A program made the translations under genes and the position numbers. Below the pieces are notes generated by a model. It had not been told where the DNA came from. It searched no databases and was given only the letters and a program-made list of their open reading frames with translations. From Diaporthe sp. PMI_573 (Eukaryota; Ascomycota; Sordariomycetes; Diaporthales; Diaporthaceae), in NCBI GenBank assembly GCA_021399435.1, contig JAJTUP010000052.1, positions 372,001 through 436,000 on the forward strand: a DNA stretch of 64,000 bases, read 5' to 3'. Below, one piece after another: positions 1 through 9,986 of the stretch. Numbering within the stretch: the stretch's first letter is position 1; each line of letters opens with the position of its first letter.

Positions 1-48
1 TTTCCACCAGGAGGTTCATGGCAGTCAGGAGCGTGAGAAGGACTCGGA

Positions 49-561
49 ATGCTACGTATTAAACTATTGATGTATTCTCAGCGCTTCGGGGTGCCGGCAC
101 TAAGGCCAGTGTTCAAATGTACCACCGACCGCCTGCATCTGATCCAAAAGATTGCTAAAGATGGAGGGATTCGCAGCGGTCAGTTTGGTTCGAACATCAA
201 CACGGCCAACATCCTAGCAGCAATGTTCATTGCGACTGGGCAGGACGCAGGGAGTGTGGCAGAAGCATCGTGGAGCCATTTAACCTCCGAGTTATATGAT
301 GAGACAAAAGACCTGAGGATGACCCTTTATTTTCCTTCCCTGCCGGTCGGCACAGTCGATGGTGGTACAGGATATGCAACCCAGAAGGAGGCGCTTCAGT
401 TGGTCAAATGTGCCGCGCCAGGTATGAAGGGTCGCCTTGCTGGAGTGATTGCCGCTTTTGCGCTTGCCCTAGACGCAAGCACAAGTGCCGCTATTGCTAA
501 TGACACCTTTACGCAGAGCCACATGTGCTTGGCTCGAGGTGAATACTCGTCAAAGCTATGA
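49..561 (+). pseudogene. HMG-CoA reductase C-terminal fragment
   Basis: This 170-codon frame matches the C-terminal part of class I HMG-CoA reductase, which makes mevalonate for sterols and terpenoids. Visible are the dinucleotide-binding segment FIATGQDAG (about residues 62-70), the glycine motif read here as GTVDGGTG, and the terminal histidine motif TQSHMCLARGE. The family glycine motif is normally GTVGGGT or GTIGGGT, so one glycine is replaced by aspartate. The N-terminal catalytic half (the ENVIG-type region) and the membrane anchor are absent. The same frame has a TGA at 34-36, so it does not continue to the window edge without an intron or a break. I read it as a truncated remnant. A last exon of a gene starting left of the window is the alternative. 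Confidence 0.75.
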
Positions 562-1684
562 GGAAGTGCGACTTAGAGATATTACTTGATACTGAAAGCC
601 TGAAAAGTTCTTATAGCAGAAGTAACTAAGAAATATATTGTCTGAATATGTTACAAGGGCTTCCAGATGTCGATACGGCCCCCGCAGCCACCCAGCGTAG
701 TGTGCGTGATTTCAGCAGAGGCTGATATCTCACAATATCCAGGCAGAGTACATGATTCCAAAACAACTCTGCGCTGTGGGCTCAAGAAGACGCTTCTGTG
801 TAAACAGAATGTCAGCGAATAATCCCACCCGGAACACGCGCAGGCACTTGTGACTAGCAACTGGTACATGATAGAAGCTGTACCTGATTCTTCAGATTGA
901 GGTAGTCTGGGGCTGAAGTCCTAGCGAAGGGGTTGTGAATGGTGATTTTACGCGTCACCTCGGCGGAATTGCAGCGTGTGTAGGTATCAAGTTGGACCAA
1001 GGCTTTGCAGAAATTATGGAGATCTTGGTGCCGCAGCAAGTGGCTTTAGGGAGGACTTGCGGGAAAGGAGGCTCCTGGAATCAGCAATAAGCAATCATTT
1101 TGCAGCCCTTTACCTACTAACTTCAGCTAAATCCGCCACTGCCACAGTAGGTTACCATATTCTGTTTATACGCCAATGTCTCTCCTTCAGAAAGCACTCT
1201 GGCTATTCCAATATGTTCATCAAAGTGCTATACTTCCCAGTAGCCAAGTTCCTTGTCAAATAGGTGTTTTCAATCAGAATCCCACTTTTCATAGTCCTTG
1301 TCCTGTTCACTCAATGCATGGTAAGGACCCTGGCCTTGCAGATGGTACGGCCGTTCCGGCTCCCAGTCAGCATATGACACGAACGTTAGGGCGCTTCCGA
1401 CGGGTCGCAGCCGGCTCCTTCGGGTCAAGGGGGCAGATCCGGACACTTCGTTCTCGGATGAAGACGTGTGAGAGTCTTCAGAGGTTTCTGTGTCGTCAGA
1501 AGTCTCGGCAGAATGCATGATCCCATTGGCAGATCAGATATGCTTCGTCTCGTACGTTCAGCGTGGACGTGTTCTGCCGCCATCATTAGACAACCAAGAT
1601 CAACCAACCTAGGCATCCATACGGTTCCATTGCCTTCTCTGCGCTTACTAGCAATGCTGACTAGCACGTGGCCGGACACTTTTA
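562..1684. other. No recognisable gene
   Basis: Only short open frames are present. The best is on the minus strand at 1270-1518 (ATG at 1516-1518, 82 codons), with an acidic Ser/Thr/Glu-rich start and good codon composition. I recognise no domain in it. Two further minus frames (651-869 and 854-1039) contain several cysteines but have no clear exon signals. Confidence 0.4.
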
Positions 1685-2025
1685 AGATTCAAGGAGGTGC
1701 GATGCAGGGAGGGCGGCTTCACGCGTCTCAGAAACCCTATACAACATATGAGCATTTAGAGTTAAGGATAGTCGCACGCACTCAAGATATATAAACCCGA
1801 GATCTCTCTGCACGATCATCCAGAGGAACGAAGTTCTGCCAATTTCATTCATAAATGACAATGTCGGCCTCGCTCTTGTCCCTCCTCTTCTATGCCATAG
1901 CCGCCTCTACTTGTGTTACAGAGCCTGCCATAGCATTAAGAAAAGGAAGTACTATTACAGCTAGGTAATCAGCAGAGCAGGGAAACAGAGGAATACTAGC
2001 TAATGATTAGCAGCAACGCTGATAC
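1685..2025 (+). repeat. Duplicated locus, copy A
   Basis: This segment resembles 7465-7800 in the same orientation, with diverged but clearly alignable sequence. The shared part covers about 170 bp of upstream DNA, a first exon, a 49-nt intron and the first bases of a second exon. It indicates an old duplication of a gene with its promoter. A TATA box (TATATAAA at 1788-1795) lies about 66 bp before the shared ATG. Confidence 0.75.
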
Positions 2026-2030
2026 GCGAT
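1861..2030 (+). pseudogene. Small secreted protein gene, copy A (truncated)
   Basis: Exon 1 (1861-1964) starts at an ATG and encodes about 34 residues of a classical signal peptide, hydrophobic with an Ala-Ile-Ala cleavage region. A 49-nt intron follows (1965-2013: GTAATC donor, GCTAAT branch site, TAGCAG acceptor), equal in length to the intron of copy B at 7742-7790. A few codons into exon 2 the similarity to copy B stops and a hAT transposase fragment begins near 2031, so the mature protein is lost. I know no family for it. Copy B shows what the rest may have looked like. Confidence 0.5.
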
Positions 2031-2410
2031 GGTCAAGTCCACAAACGCCGGTTTGGTACCAACGAGGCGTTTGGCCGTATGACGGATGTGCTCGAGGCAT
2101 TCGAATTCTTACTTGGCAAGCTAGAAATGGCGAAGGCACTTATCAAGGACTACCCAGAGCCTGAGCACTTCGCTGTCAATGTGGATTTAGGCTGGGCAAA
2201 GCTTGATAAGTATTACAGGTACCTCAAAGAGTCGCCTGTTTATTACGCCGCCACTGCCTTAAACCCAGCACTGCGATGGGGATACTTCGAAGACGTTTGG
2301 AAGGAGGAGCATCCAGACTGGATTGACGAAGCAAGGGAGCTTGTTCAGAGCCTCTGGGTCTCTGAATACCGCGAGTTACAGCTAAAAGTGAATCGAGACC
2401 ATCCTACATT
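2031..2410 (+). mobile_element. hAT transposase fragment (central part)
   Basis: The translated frame, with its first in-frame ATG at 2079, reads like the region of fungal hAT transposases just before the dimerisation domain. It has a helix ending in FEFLLGKLE, then KLDKYYRYL, then ALNPALRWGYFEDVW. The same block appears as HPTLNLTWLEANW in the minus-strand hAT fragment at 42157-42960. The zinc finger, catalytic core and C-terminal dimerisation domain are all missing. The frame ends in unrelated sequence near 2410. This is a decayed, non-functional piece. Confidence 0.7.
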
Positions 2411-2457
2411 GGCTCGGTCGTTCCTGACTACATGTGTATGTAGACAACCATCGTTGG

Positions 2458-2835
2458 TGCAGGTTTAGCGGGATATGAGCACCAATAAGGCGAGTGATGA
2501 GAGCCATTGACGCAACAGCTGTCACGCTGTACCCCGGCGACGAGGCTGGAGGAGACACACCGACGTGAACGCCATTACTGGCTAAACAAGACCACCTCCT
2601 GATCGCCAACCACCATATGGAACCAAGACATGCTGCTGAGAACGGAAGGATGCAGCAGCAGAAGGCACCAGTTCCAGAAGACAGCCTCGTCCCTCGAAGA
2701 TGATGGAGGGTGGGAAGCGATCATCAACAGGGGCCCCCCAACCAGCTTCTGCACTTGTACCGAGGGGGGTGTTATGCACCATGCAATCTTCAGGCTTTGG
2801 ACTCAGTTCGATCCCATTCAACAAAGTTTTCAACT
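2458..2835 (-). repeat. Unclassified dispersed repeat X, copy 1
   Basis: The reverse complement matches sequence at 35095-35440 and 36240-36740. Shared landmarks are a run with the core CTTGGTTCCA next to TTGGCGATCAGG, a run with GTCGCCGG next to GAGGGTGACA, and the tail CTCATCACTCGCCTTATTGG. No coding frame persists in all copies. It could be a long terminal repeat or a non-autonomous element. The ends are not defined. Confidence 0.65.
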
Positions 2836-3204
2836 GCCTGTTGGGCGTATCCCTGCATCTTTTAAGGTCTGGGAGACCGTTGTTGGATATAGTCTCATTC
2901 GGAACAAATCTTAAGTGGATTTGCTTGTGAGTGTCAAATTTTTATTTAATGAGCATGTAGAGCTGAATACAGCCCAAGATTCATTCAATCTGTGATGCCG
3001 AAAACCAGCTGGTACGAGGACGACTTTATGTCTTAGCTCTGCCCTCGCGATCCAACTGCATAGCTCGAGTCAATGCAGCGCATCGCGGAGCGCCAGAAAT
3101 GCGATGTAAAACCGCACAATATGGGTGTGATTGCACAAACATGGGGCACGCCCAGAATCTACCCGACAGCCAGAGAGGCTCGAAGGCCGGAGACTACCCT
3201 GCCA

Positions 3205-4575
3205 CAAGGCTCCGAGCAACGCAACGCAACGCAATATAGCCCCCATATTGCGTTGCGTTGCCGTATTAGTAAGCAGAGGGCACATTGCGTTGCGTTGCGG
3301 CAATATATTGCGCAATATATTGCCTTCAAATTGCCTTCGTTGCCAATCTCATGACACATAATGACAGATGCCTTGGTGTATGTATCATTAGCCCGTGACA
3401 GCGTCTAGCCACCAACATAGAACAGAAGCCTTATAAATTGCATCATGCTTTACACTCATCTCCCTCTGAATCGTACTCCTCTGACGGCAATCCAAGCCAC
3501 GGGCGTGTCTTGTCGCCTCCGCCCTTGCCTTGCAATAGAGAGGAATCTGTGGCAGTGACCAGGCCTGACTGGTACCAAGACCGGAGGACCTGGCACATAC
3601 TAACCATTACGGCATCAAGAGATAACCTCTGCTGGGTCATCATCCTTCCTGCTGACGAGAACAGCCTCTCGCACTCAGCGCTCATCGGCTGAATAGTCAG
3701 AAAATCAAACGCCATCTGGGCCAAACGAGGGTATTTAAAACGACGCTGGAACCAGTACGCAAAAGGATCTTCGCAGTCAAAGTGGTCAGATTTATCCGCG
3801 CACCAACCCTCATACTCATCCCCCTGAATCCTCTCCGCTTGGGCAATCAGCTGGCCTTCGAGTCGTCGACGCTTCCTGGCCTCCCTGTCGAATGGGTCAA
3901 CAAACCGCCGTTTTTGCGTAGGAAGTAGCAGGTCTGTTGTATTGAATGTAGACTCTACCTCCTTGGTAGAATAGTCCGCCTGCCAGACCTCTCTGACTAT
4001 CCCCTTGGCCTTCTAAACCCAATCAGGCCGGTCTGCCCATTGTTCTTCAAAATACTCCCAGCTGTAGCCAGGATGTAGGGTAAGGGCTGTATAGTAGATA
4101 GGCGTCTCGTCCAGCAGTTGATAGTAGTGGTCCATCTTTGCCGGGTTTTCGAGTGTGGTAGGTCCTTCTCCTCAAGCACGGGGCTGTTATACGGCTGTTG
4201 ACGGCGCCAACGAGTATCATTCACGATATTGAATGACAGATTCGAGCAGACAAGCCAGTCAAGTATCAATAAGTCGTCCACCGGCTTCTTGAAGCGTATT
4301 ATTAACTGCCCGTGGACTGCTTGTTGCGCCGGTTTCGAAAAGTCGATCATGGAGTTGAGGGTCCTCTGCGAGGGTGCAGGCGTAGACTCGGCTTCATTAA
4401 TCTGCACAGCATTCTAGGCGTCAGCTTATGAACCCTCATCTATTTTGTCACATACCTTAGGGTCTATAACGCCATGGCTGTCCTTTAGATGATTCTCGAT
4501 GGACCTGCTAGTTGTAGCCACGAATTTGGTATCCTTCTCAGGTTTCTTTGCAAGAAAACAAGACTCGCACCTCTG
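3205..4575 (-). mobile_element. hAT transposon, 5'-truncated, frameshifted
   Basis: Reading the minus strand gives, in order, a BED-like zinc finger remnant (about 4455-4560, ending IENHLKDSHG), the core motif VNDTRW (about 4205-4225), and the central ETPIYYTAL-like region (about 4085-4120). The C-terminal dimerisation domain follows at 3443-3724 (FLTIQPMSAECERLFSSAGR and QVLRSW). Several frameshifts and a missing catalytic middle make it non-functional. The 3' end starts at CAAGGCTCC (3205) and carries inverted GCAACGCAACGC/GCGTTGCGTTGC repeats. The same 3' end recurs at 59959-60398. The 5' end stops abruptly at ankyrin-coding sequence near 4564. Confidence 0.85.
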
Positions 4576-4737
4576 ATAGTCGCAGTACTTTATAACCAGC
4601 GCTTCTCTGTTGAGCTCTTGCTAAGAAGCGGTGCTGATATGCAAATCAGAGGGGAGTTTGATATGACAGCATTGGAATATGCCATATCAAGGAGCTATCA
4701 TGATGTAATAGATGTGCTAAGGCAATATTCAAAGTAG
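4564..4737 (+). pseudogene. Ankyrin-repeat protein, C-terminal fragment
   Basis: The frame contains one and a half ankyrin units: PLIVAVLYNQ..VELLLRSGAD, then MTALEYAISRSYHDVIDVLRQ, then a stop. These match the TPLH..A...G...VE+LL..GAD pattern of the family, which mediates protein-protein contacts in many fungal proteins. The upstream part of the gene is replaced by the hAT element that ends at about the same position. Only the terminal 57 codons or so survive. Confidence 0.7.
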
Positions 4738-5365
4738 GGACGCAGACCCTTTCAGCGAAGGTTGGATCAGAAGCCGAGTTTTCAGTAATTAAGACTAAAT
4801 CATACATACTAACTATATTATTGCCATTTTCTCGATTTGAAATAACATAATTATCATCCAATAGTATGCTTTTATTTAAATGAATGCTTCGACCGTATGC
4901 TTGCGTCTCGCCCCTGGTATATCATTGACATTCAAACCGAACCATCTATGCCCCCAAGCCAGTTAGAAAACATCAAGGCATGTCTTGGGAAATGTATGGT
5001 CAAATTGTTAATAGTTGCCCTTTCGGGTTAAGCCCGCCGGGCGGAATAAATTGTGTGTGTGTGTGTGTGTGTGTACTGAGGTCTTAGAATATGTAGAAGG
5101 TGGTTTACACACTTTGAAATGTGAAATAGAGTAGTGTACTGTACAGTACCCGGTGGACTATAAAGTTTGGAATGTGGAATGAGGCCCTTCTACTCGCGCT
5201 AATGTGCTGTCTCATCCACTTTGTACCAAAATTGGGACCTTTAAAACTACACCTGAAAGACTCGATATGGTTCGAAGAGGTACAGCTCCGCCCTGGGGCT
5301 TGTACTAAATTGTGAGAGTTTCATTGCTGCGCTGTTGGAGGCAGCCAGCCCTCCACTAGCCACAG
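4738..5365. other. Intergenic, with a (TG)n microsatellite
   Basis: No gene is visible. An uninterrupted TG dinucleotide run lies at 5052-5074. A perfect TACAGTAC-type palindrome (TGTACTGTACAGTACC) lies near 5135-5150. Similar motifs recur elsewhere in the window. Confidence 0.6.
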
Positions 5366-5750
5366 GTGGCGACTCTCCGTCCTGATGAACTTCTCCACGA
5401 CTATCCACTGGACGCAAAGGGCGAGCTGACGGAACTGCGGGAGATCGTCGAGCAGGTTGCGCTGTGCTTTTCAGAGAAAGTGAATGAGGCTCAATGGAAC
5501 AATGCTGTGCACTGGCCGATCTTGACGCGGGCCCTCAGCGGCTCTGAAGGAGGCGCGGCCAAGACGCTACGGGCTTGGAACATGTGAGCCTCTTGCCCCC
5601 TACCTACCACTCCATGCTTCGTCTGTTGACACGAGTATCTCCTGCAGAACGAGTGCTCGAGTCCTTCCGTCCCTTATCCCCACCAATATCGCCACCGGAG
5701 ATGCGGTAAAATCTCGCCTCGTCGACTTAGGTATGGAAACAAAAGGGTAG
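5366..5750 (+). pseudogene. PD-(D/E)XK nuclease-like fungal protein, fragment
   Basis: Exon 1 contains LREIVEQVALCFSEKV followed by EAQWNNAVHWPILTRAL, the pattern of a fungal protein family annotated as PD-(D/E)XK nuclease-like. Splicing out 5584-5647 (64 nt, GTGAGC..CTGCAG) joins AT to A. The frame then continues as TSARVLPSLIP..GDAVKSRLVDLG and stops at 5748-5750. The continuation fits the family, which has a RI.P.LLP......K.VDFC segment here. There is no ATG at the 5' end and the nuclease core beyond VD is missing, so this is an internal fragment. Function in the family is inferred from fold only. Confidence 0.6.
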
Positions 5751-6192
5751 TACCGAGTGAGAATTTCGGTTGTGGCTTGTGTTAAGAAATGATCATTGAA
5801 TATTATCAGTTATAGAACACGCAGGTGGAGAAAAAACTCACAGGTCGTGATTTAGATATGAGAGATATATACTTAGGCAGCCTTTGTTGTGCGCCGGGGG
5901 GTTTGGTTACAAGCCTCCCCTGCTACTTCGCACCGTGTCGCGTGTTCCGCCCGACCTGGGCTTATCGGACATCATTCGCAGACCCGACCAAATCGGGTTA
6001 ATCATACAAGCTGGTAGGCCGGCAGCGAACGCAATGTTCACGCCAGAATGAAGAAGGCTGGTGCACTTGTAAAACGTGTCTTGTAAAACGCGACACATCA
6101 TCTCCCTGATTGTCGCCTCGGAAGAATATTTTATTTGACTTTTCGGCTACATTCTATGCTTATCATCACACGTTGTGATCTTCGTTTACTTG
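5751..6192. other. No recognisable gene
   Basis: This is probably the 3' flank of the minus-strand gene that follows. A 35-codon open stretch on the plus strand near 5911-6045 looks protein-like but has no start and no known domain. Confidence 0.4.
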
Positions 6193-6957
6193 TTACAAAG
6201 TGAAGAACTCAGGAAGGCCACCACCACCATTATCATCACCAGCGTGGTTCGAGCGTGACGGCATGGTATGCATACCGCTCGTCATTGGCAGGCCCATAGA
6301 CAGCAGAGGGCCCCTCTGCATCGGCGGCGGCGGCGGCATGTGCGGCATACCCATGTTGTGAGGAGGCGGAGGCGTCCCGTGCGAGCTGAGGGAGCTGTCG
6401 GCGATGTAGCTGTCCCCGCTGTACATGGAGCTGGAGTCATCATCGTCGACGACCTCATCCACAACTTTCCAGGGGGGCGGCCTGTCTCCCATCATTGGCT
6501 GCGGGTATCCGCACATCTGGGGCGGCATGCCCCCCGATGGCATCGACCGCGTACCCATCGGGGGCGGAATCGGCCGCATTGGCACCGTGGCTGGCAGCAC
6601 CCGGCTCTTGTGGCCGCTGTTCTTGCTGCGGCGTGCGCTCCCACGCGAGCTGCTGCTGTAGACGCTTGACCCGTCGTTATAGCCATGACAGTCATCTTTC
6701 CAGTAGTAGGTGGATTCGTAGGGGTCCCGCACCCAGAAATACTGGGAGATAGTCTCGTATGTGCCATTCTCATACTCTGTAGTTGTCTTCTGCCAGCGGA
6801 GGTTCTTGTGCTTGCGGGGGTCACCGCCGGCAAGGTAGGTGACGACGAAGAGAGACTTGCTCCGAGGGACGTTGAAGTTGGCCGATTTTACTGTGATAGT
6901 AGAGGCGGCTGATCTACGAGACGAAGAGGACGATGAGTGGCGAGAGTAGATAGACAT
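6193..6957 (-). CDS. Pro/Met-rich protein of unknown function
   Basis: The frame is open from 7137, but the likely start is the internal ATG at 6955-6957, giving 254 residues. The protein begins with a serine-rich stretch, then a compact region rich in Tyr, Trp and charged residues (RKHKNLRWQKTTTEYENG and FWVRDPYESTYYWKDD, about residues 50-105). The C-terminal half is low complexity, with PPPPMG, MPPQM and PPPPHNMGMPHMPPPP runs and an acidic VVDDDDSSS patch. No signal peptide, membrane helix or catalytic motif is visible. The frame is intact and codon use is GC-rich, so it looks like a living host gene, possibly an adaptor or nuclear protein. That role is only a guess from composition. Confidence 0.65.
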   Translation of the reverse strand: MSIYSRHSSSSSSRRSAASTITVKSANFNVPRSKSLFVVTYLAGGDPRKHKNLRWQKTTTEYENGTYETISQYFWVRDPYESTYYWKDDCHGYNDGSSVYSSSSRGSARRSKNSGHKSRVLPATVPMRPIPPPMGTRSMPSGGMPPQMCGYPQPMMGDRPPPWKVVDEVVDDDDSSSMYSGDSYIADSSLSSHGTPPPPHNMGMPHMPPPPPMQRGPLLSMGLPMTSGMHTMPSRSNHAGDDNGGGGLPEFFTL

Positions 6958-7464
6958 GTTGTATGCGGTGTCGATGATGTGTAAGTTTCGTGAGGTGGGA
7001 ATGACTTGGAGAAAAGCTCTCCAAATAAAGTCCCAAAAGACGATAAGATGATCGGAAAAAGGGATGGCGCCTAACGCCGTGCAAAAGGAAGCGACAGGGA
7101 TCCATGCTACTCGGCCCAAGCTTGGATCCAGAACCAAATTTCGCGATGCTTGCGTGAGACTAAAATCTGGGTCTGTATGCGTATGGAGCCCATCTAATCG
7201 GTCAAGTCCAATCGCCTAGCGCGATTGTAAGGAAGAAGACTCTTCAGAGCGCGAGTGCTGCAGTCCCCCTTGACGCGAAGGGTATTCGTTAACAGCTGTA
7301 TGGGGAAGATATCCTACAAAAACGGCCTTCATACGGAATATTCCCGAGCTTTTTCAACAAAGTAATAATTGAAAAAGGGACGTAAGAGTTCTCCGAGAGA
7401 TTTTGTAAATGCATTCATCCCGAGAGGGACATGGCTTCTGATTTAAGTTTTTGGTTCACCTTAA
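6958..7464. other. Upstream region of the Pro/Met-rich gene
   Basis: The minus frame upstream of 6957 stays open to 7137 without supporting signals. The rest shows no gene, promoter motif or repeat that I can identify. Confidence 0.4.
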
Positions 7465-7800
7465 TGCAGCTTTTAAAATCAAAGAGGTGCGATGCTTGCG
7501 GCGGCTCCCCGCACCTCAGGAACCCTTATACCATAGCTTAGTATTTGAAAACAAGAATAGTCGCAGGCACTCAATATGCCAGCTCGCAATCTCGATGCAT
7601 TCCGAGGAAGGGATCTTCGCCAGTATCCTAGATAACAATGTCGGCCTCGCTCGTGCCCCTCTTGTTCTATACTGTAATCGCCGCTACTTGTGTTACAGGG
7701 CCTGCCATAGCATTGCCAAAAGGGAATACCCTTACAGCTAGGTAATCACCAAAGCAGGGAACTAGAGGAATGGCAGCTAATGATCCGCAGCAACGATTAT
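7465..7800 (+). repeat. Duplicated locus, copy B
   Basis: This is the partner of 1685-2025, 5.8 kb away in the same orientation. Similarity begins about 170 bp upstream of the ATG and runs through exon 1, the 49-nt intron and the first bases of exon 2. The upstream parts have diverged more than the exon: the clear TATA box of copy A is altered here. Confidence 0.75.
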
Positions 7801-7947
7801 GCCTGCGAGAGCAATACCTCTGCTTTAGGATGTGCAGCGCAAACTAGATTCACTTTGAATACTGAATCCGAGACATTCAAGTCCCTCACCTCGACAGATT
7901 CTACAATCCAGTATTCTAAAATCACAAGCTATTCCGTCCGCATTTGA
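7638..7947 (+). CDS. Small secreted Cys-containing protein, copy B
   Basis: Model: exon 1 7638-7741, intron 7742-7790 (GTAATC donor, GCTAAT branch site, CGCAG acceptor), exon 2 7791-7947, giving 86 residues. Residues 1-25 form a signal peptide (MSASLVPLLFYTVIAA core) with a likely cut after PAIA. The mature part is Ser/Thr-rich and has a short Cys pair (YACESNTSALGCAAQ). A second reading frame overlaps the end and stays open from about 7860 to 8219. It contributes more cysteines (SVLCTT, NACVCTAE, GYHCLA), so the gene may originally have been longer with about six cysteines and now be frameshifted, or have another intron. A hAT element starts at 8220. No family was recognised. Secretion is inferred from the N-terminus only. 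Confidence 0.45.
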
Positions 7948-8219
7948 GACTTCTACAGCATCTGTGCTGTGTACAACGCTGGGTGCAGCGCCTGGACTGG
8001 GGAGGAATCGGAATGCATGTGTGTGTACGGCGGAGTCTACAACGGTTACCCTGCCAATGCAAGTAATCACTTCCGATGACTCGAGGCTCATAACGTCAAC
8101 AGGATATCACTGTCTTGCCCCCCGATCCTGCTCAGGCCCCAGGCCCCGAGCCCTGGTCATTTGCGGACCTAACCTTCGTATCATGGATTCATGTCGCCCG
8201 GATCCAAGGACGTGCTTAT

Positions 8220-9986
8220 TAGGGATGCCTCGAGGTAAATTACCAGGAGGTAAATTACCAAAACCCCTATGTAAATGACGGTCATAAACCCGAGGTTTAT
8301 GACGCGTCATTTATCACGTGCTTCCAAGTACTATTTGGTGACTACGAAACGGCGTCGGTGGAATGATATACGCACATACAGTCTGGTGTCATTGGTATTC
8401 GTCGGGGATGAGGTACCGATCACACCAAAATTGGCTGTGCGGGTACAAGAGGTCCATACCCCCGTGCAACGGCTCCGTGCTCGTTTCTTCGCCAAAACTC
8501 CCAGACTTGCTACTTCAATACGATAATATTATATATCTCGAAAGCCAACCTATTTACATTTCAACGTGAATAAACAGACTCTGTCTCTGCGTCCGTGCCT
8601 GCATCTACAAAAATGCAGTCCTGGAAGTCGTCCTCGAGCTCTAAGAGCAACTTCACGTCAGCCGTCTCCCAGGATTGGCCGCTCGGCATTCTCCAAGGTG
8701 TCTCTTGGGCCGTCTCAAGTCTTCTTAACACCCGACTATTCATATATATGAATGTCAATTTATTGGTGCTAGAAACACAGACTTAACAGCAGCAAGTTGT
8801 GTTCCCCAGCGTGTGATTGCAGCAGTAATGAACGCCTTGCGCTGCCCGTAGCATTCCTGCTGATGAATGCGAAGCCTTGACAACTGCAATTTGGCTTTCT
8901 TAAAGAAGGCAATGAGAAAAGTAGCCTTCCCAAGAATTGGCATCCACCGCTTCGACTCCACAATGTCTTTGATAAGCAATTGAAGTCCGTGAGAATCGCA
9001 CAAGATATAAAGGCAGTGGCTGAACTCTGGCAGCGCCTTCATTTCTCGATGAAGCTTTCTCATTGTGCTACATGTATCTGTACAGATAGCATTCAGCCGC
9101 GAGAAATCGTGTCCGAATATTTCAAGAAGAGATGGCTTGATAAGGCTCAAGGTCGTCAGTGCCGTGTGATCGTGATCTTTGGTATCGATTGTCGTCCAGT
9201 AAAATGCAACTGAACTAGGAATCTCAATGGATATATTGATAATTCGGTTGCTTGAGATATCATCGGAGGCATCGAATATGACGTTGAGATGCGGGGCCTC
9301 GTCCAGAAGAGCCTTGACACGTTGCTGATGGTCCAGGTAGACAGGGTCGAGGAATGAGGCAATTTGATTGCGATCTGGAGGTTTATATGCCGAATTTAGC
9401 ATTTGGAATAGTTTCAGTGTCTCAGGCTCTTCATAGAGGGAATAGGGTTTACCGGAGGTAAAGACTGCGACGGCGGCTTGACGGTCCAATGCATCCTTAG
9501 ATGCTTTGCTAACACTATCTAACTTAGTGTTGATGAGCGGTTGTCGGCTGGGAATGACTTCATGAAGCTGTCGATATGCGGTGCATTGCGTGTGAAGGTG
9601 TCGAAGTTGTTTGGAGGTGTGCTTCGCCATAGTCTTTGAGCAGAGCTTGCAGACTACACGGTTCAGAGTAAAGCCCTCTTCCGAAGCCGGCCGGAAATAT
9701 TCGTCAATGCCATGAAGTTTAGGACGACCTCCCCGATTGGTCATATTGACTCAGTAATGACCATAAATAGTTGTTGTCGGTGAAGAAATCTCAACAGCAA
9801 CATCGGGGGGTGATAAAGCCTCCTCAGGGGTCGCAACAACTCATGGTCGTCCCCCACCCCAACCCCTTTTGGGATACTCACTAAACCCAGTTAGGAAGGA
9901 GGTTTATGACGGTAAATTACTTGTCAGTTGGGGTTTATGACGTCAATTGGTAACTTGGGGTTTATGACGTCAAAAACGCATCCCTA
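8220..9986 (-). mobile_element. hAT element with both termini
   Basis: The element begins TAGGGATGC (8220-8228) and ends GCATCCCTA (9978-9986), a 9-bp terminal inverted repeat resembling the CAGGGATG ends of Ac-like hAT elements. Both subterminal regions carry repeated GGTTTATGAC and GGTAAATTAC motifs in inverted orientation (8232-8303 and about 9900-9972), likely transposase binding sites. I see no convincing 8-bp target duplication (GTGCTTAT on the left, GTAGAAAG on the right). The only coding capacity is a C-terminally truncated transposase, so the copy is probably internally deleted. Confidence 0.75.
8755..9744 (-). CDS. hAT transposase, N-terminal two thirds
   Basis: The frame gives 329 residues from a good ATG (9742-9744). 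It starts with a BED-like zinc finger (VVCKLCSKTMAKHTS..LRHLHTQC, about residues 29-54). The RNase H-like core follows with NVIFDASDDISS (about 155), an AICTDTCSTMRKLHREM segment and a CDSHGLQLLIKD helix. It ends at TRWGTQLAAVKSV, where fungal hAT proteins normally continue for 300 or more residues to the dimerisation domain. Termination by TGA right after APIN therefore removes the C-terminal catalytic part and the dimer domain. The N-terminal part is uninterrupted, so the loss may be recent. Confidence 0.75.
   Translation of the reverse strand: MTNRGGRPKLHGIDEYFRPASEEGFTLNRVVCKLCSKTMAKHTSKQLRHLHTQCTAYRQLHEVIPSRQPLINTKLDSVSKASKDALDRQAAVAVFTSGKPYSLYEEPETLKLFQMLNSAYKPPDRNQIASFLDPVYLDHQQRVKALLDEAPHLNVIFDASDDISSNRIINISIEIPSSVAFYWTTIDTKDHDHTALTTLSLIKPSLLEIFGHDFSRLNAICTDTCSTMRKLHREMKALPEFSHCLYILCDSHGLQLLIKDIVESKRWMPILGKATFLIAFFKKAKLQLSRLRIHQQECYGQRKAFITAAITRWGTQLAAVKSVFLAPIN

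Noticed and set aside
2014..2030. A hAT-like ADTRW motif right after the copy A intron
   Set aside because: Copy B has the same bases at exon 2 start without hAT sequence, and in real hAT proteins the motif lies about 100 residues before the block found at 2079. Coincidence.
6268..6669. Arg/His-rich 133-codon frame on the plus strand
   Set aside because: It is antisense to the Pro/Met-rich coding sequence, whose codon pattern creates open frames on the other strand.
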